Part shown: one piece after another, positions 62,733 through 64,000 of the stretch
Layout: every line of letters begins with the position of its first letter
How positions within the stretch are numbered: the stretch's first letter is position 1
NCBI RefSeq assembly: GCF_003053845.1
Contig: NZ_QAYG01000014.1
Coordinates: 1-64,000, forward strand
Length of the DNA stretch: 64,000 nt
Reading direction: 5' to 3'
DNA from: Breoghania corrubedonensis
Lineage (GTDB): Bacteria; Pseudomonadota; Alphaproteobacteria; Rhizobiales; Stappiaceae
Translations under genes and position numbers: made by a program
The notes under the pieces: model-generated
What the model was told of the DNA's origin: nothing
The model's input: only the letters and a program-made list of their open reading frames with translations
Database searches by the model: none

Positions 62733-63599
62733 ATGGCTCAAAACGACATAAAGGCAATCATGGTGGTTGGCGCTGGCCAGATGGGCGGCGGCATCGCCCA
62801 GGTGGCCGCCGTGGCCGGCTACAAGGTCTTTCTCAACGACATCAATACCGAGGCTGTCAAACGCGGATACGACCGGATCGCCGCAAATCTTGCTCGCAAC
62901 GTCGCCAAGGGGCGGAGCACGGAGGACGAAACGACCGCTGCCCTCGCCCGGATCATGCAAAGCGTATCGCTTGACGATGCCAAGGCCTGCGACCTCGTGA
63001 TCGAGGCAGCAACCGAGAACGTCTCGCTCAAGAGCGAGATCTTCAGGACGCTGGACGCCACTGCCCCCGCCCACGCGATTTTCGCGACGAACACCTCATC
63101 CGTCCCGATCACGGAACTCGCCGCCTGCACCGGACGTGCCGACAAGGTTATCGGCATGCACTTCATGAACCCGGTGCCCGTCATGAAACTCGTCGAGATC
63201 ATTCGCGGACTGGAAACGGATGACGCCACCTTCAAGACGATCGAGGAGCTTGGCAGCAAGCTCGGCAAGACGCCGGTGGAGGTCAAGGACTCCCCCGGTT
63301 TCGTGTCGAACCGCATCCTCCTGCCGATGATCAACGAAGCGATCTACTGCCTCTATGAGAACGTGGGCGCACCGGAAGCCATCGACACCGTGATGAAGCT
63401 CGGCATGAACCACCCGATGGGCCCGTTGGCGCTTGCCGATCTGATCGGGCTCGATACCTGCCTGTCCATCATGGAAGTGCTCTACGAGGGCTTCGAAGAC
63501 AGCAAATATCGGGCTTGCCCGTTGCTGCGCCAGTACGTCCAGGCCGGCCGGCTCGGCGTGAAAAGCGGTCGCGGCTTCTACACATACGCGGCCGCCTGA
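62733..63599 (+). CDS. 3-hydroxybutyryl-CoA dehydrogenase
   Basis: The 288-residue protein has NAD motif IMVVGAGQMGGGIAQVAAVAGY, IEAATENVSLKSEIFRTLD, TNTSSVPITELA, GMHFMNPVPVMKLVEII and LGMNHPMGPLALADLIGLD, all as in PaaH/Hbd enzymes. It interconverts acetoacetyl-CoA and 3-hydroxybutyryl-CoA. ATG 62733 has AAGGAAAA upstream. It may process acetoacetate-derived CoA esters from the BKACE reaction, or its position may be incidental. Confidence 0.93.
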   Translation: MAQNDIKAIMVVGAGQMGGGIAQVAAVAGYKVFLNDINTEAVKRGYDRIAANLARNVAKGRSTEDETTAALARIMQSVSLDDAKACDLVIEAATENVSLKSEIFRTLDATAPAHAIFATNTSSVPITELAACTGRADKVIGMHFMNPVPVMKLVEIIRGLETDDATFKTIEELGSKLGKTPVEVKDSPGFVSNRILLPMINEAIYCLYENVGAPEAIDTVMKLGMNHPMGPLALADLIGLDTCLSIMEVLYEGFEDSKYRACPLLRQYVQAGRLGVKSGRGFYTYAAA

Positions 63600-63851
63600 A
63601 TCACGGTGCCGCCACCGATGGCAGGGGGAGCCATCCGGTGGTCGGACGGACTGCGGATCAGCCAACGCAGGGCGAAGCTCTGCCTTGGCGTCCCTCTGAT
63701 TTCCGATGTGCCCGAGAACACGGCACACAATTCATATCTTTCGCATGCGTCGCGATTGATGAAAGCAAGCCAGTTGGACAATTCGTGCGTCGAGAATCTG
63801 ATTTCAGGCGCATGTAATCACAACAAACCGACAAATGAGACTCCCCTGACG

Positions 63852-64000
63852 ATGGATACAACACCCGAACGAAATACTCCGGTCTATTCCCTTCACGGCA
63901 AGAAAATTCTTGTTATCGGCATTGCCAACGACAAGTCGATTGCCTGGGGATGCGCCAAAGCTTATCGCGCACTTGGGGCTGAGCTGGCCATAACCTACCT
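63852..64000 (+). CDS. fabI: Enoyl-ACP reductase FabI, N-terminal part
   Basis: The frame from ATG 63852 reads MDTTPERNTPVYSLHGKKIL, then VIGIANDKSIAWGCAKAYRALGAELAITYL to the window edge. The G-x5-S-I-A-x-G cofactor pattern identifies an enoyl-ACP reductase of the FabI type, which reduces trans-2-enoyl-ACP with NADH in fatty-acid synthesis. Only 49 residues are visible. The 252-bp gap from the preceding gene suggests its own promoter. Confidence 0.9.
   Translation, partial: MDTTPERNTPVYSLHGKKILVIGIANDKSIAWGCAKAYRALGAELAITY

Noticed and set aside
1-64000. tRNA genes, CRISPR arrays, insertion sequences or prophage
   Set aside because: No tRNA-like cloverleaf, regular spacer repeat, transposase or phage structural gene was seen on either strand.

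Overview
The window is a GC-rich (visibly about 60%) stretch of chromosomal-type DNA from a metabolically versatile alphaproteobacterium. The evidence is an ECF11-type RpoE-ChrR singlet-oxygen module with TGATCC promoters, many TRAP and ABC importers with twin-arginine binding proteins, carnitine degradation genes and a FabI enoyl-ACP reductase. The pflB/pflA pair at the left edge points to some fermentative or microaerobic capacity. The genus cannot be fixed from the sequence; Hyphomicrobiales or Rhodobacterales are both possible. No tRNA, rRNA, CRISPR array, prophage or intact insertion sequence was seen.

Layout. 1-1023: end of pflB, a terminator, and pflA. 1118-7491: a QseBC-like two-component system divergent from a small secreted protein, a DUF2271 protein, a PepSY-flavodoxin-reductase membrane protein and ApbE; this looks like an extracytoplasmic flavinylation and electron-transfer operon. 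7534-13518: a complete sigma-E/ChrR regulon (DUF2177; FAD oxidoreductase, DUF1365, cyclopropane-fatty-acid synthase; rpoE-chrR-SDR) with three matching TGATCC-N18-TA promoters. 14417-16962: metNIQ methionine importer. 17142-23295: a phosphodiesterase divergent from a ugp-like glycerol-3-phosphate-type ABC importer that ends in a DeoR regulator, followed by a decayed ABC ATPase gene.

24321-44830: a large acyl-CoA catabolic island. A DctPQM TRAP importer and a TAXI TRAP importer flank a ten-gene minus-strand operon (hydroxyacyl-CoA dehydrogenase, enoyl-CoA hydratase, ACAD11-like dehydrogenase, two SDRs, thiolase, a pair of acyl-CoA dehydrogenases, thioesterase, CoA ligase) and a divergent hydratase plus APH-type kinase pair. 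A TetR regulator follows. Four copies of a CCTGAC-N4-GTCAGG palindrome sit upstream of both importers and between the divergent catabolic operons, which suggests one regulon. The separate kinase and ACAD11-like dehydrogenase suggest 4-hydroxyacyl-CoA turnover.

45103-56958: a carnitine island. A roughly 9.4-kb minus-strand operon encodes a BKACE dehydrocarnitine-cleavage enzyme, an L-carnitine dehydrogenase-thioesterase fusion, a peptide-type ABC importer, an SDR and a quinone-oxidoreductase-like protein. A divergent GlxA/CdhR-like AraC regulator and an HSL-family hydrolase (possible acylcarnitine esterase) complete it. 57499-64000: a second BKACE module. A PAS-sigma-54 activator is followed by a near-perfect -24/-12 promoter, a BKACE enzyme, a hydroxyacyl-CoA dehydrogenase, an AtoE-type short-chain fatty acid permease, a 3-hydroxybutyryl-CoA dehydrogenase and the start of fabI. 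The substrate of this second module is not evident; it is the strongest candidate here for an undescribed pathway.
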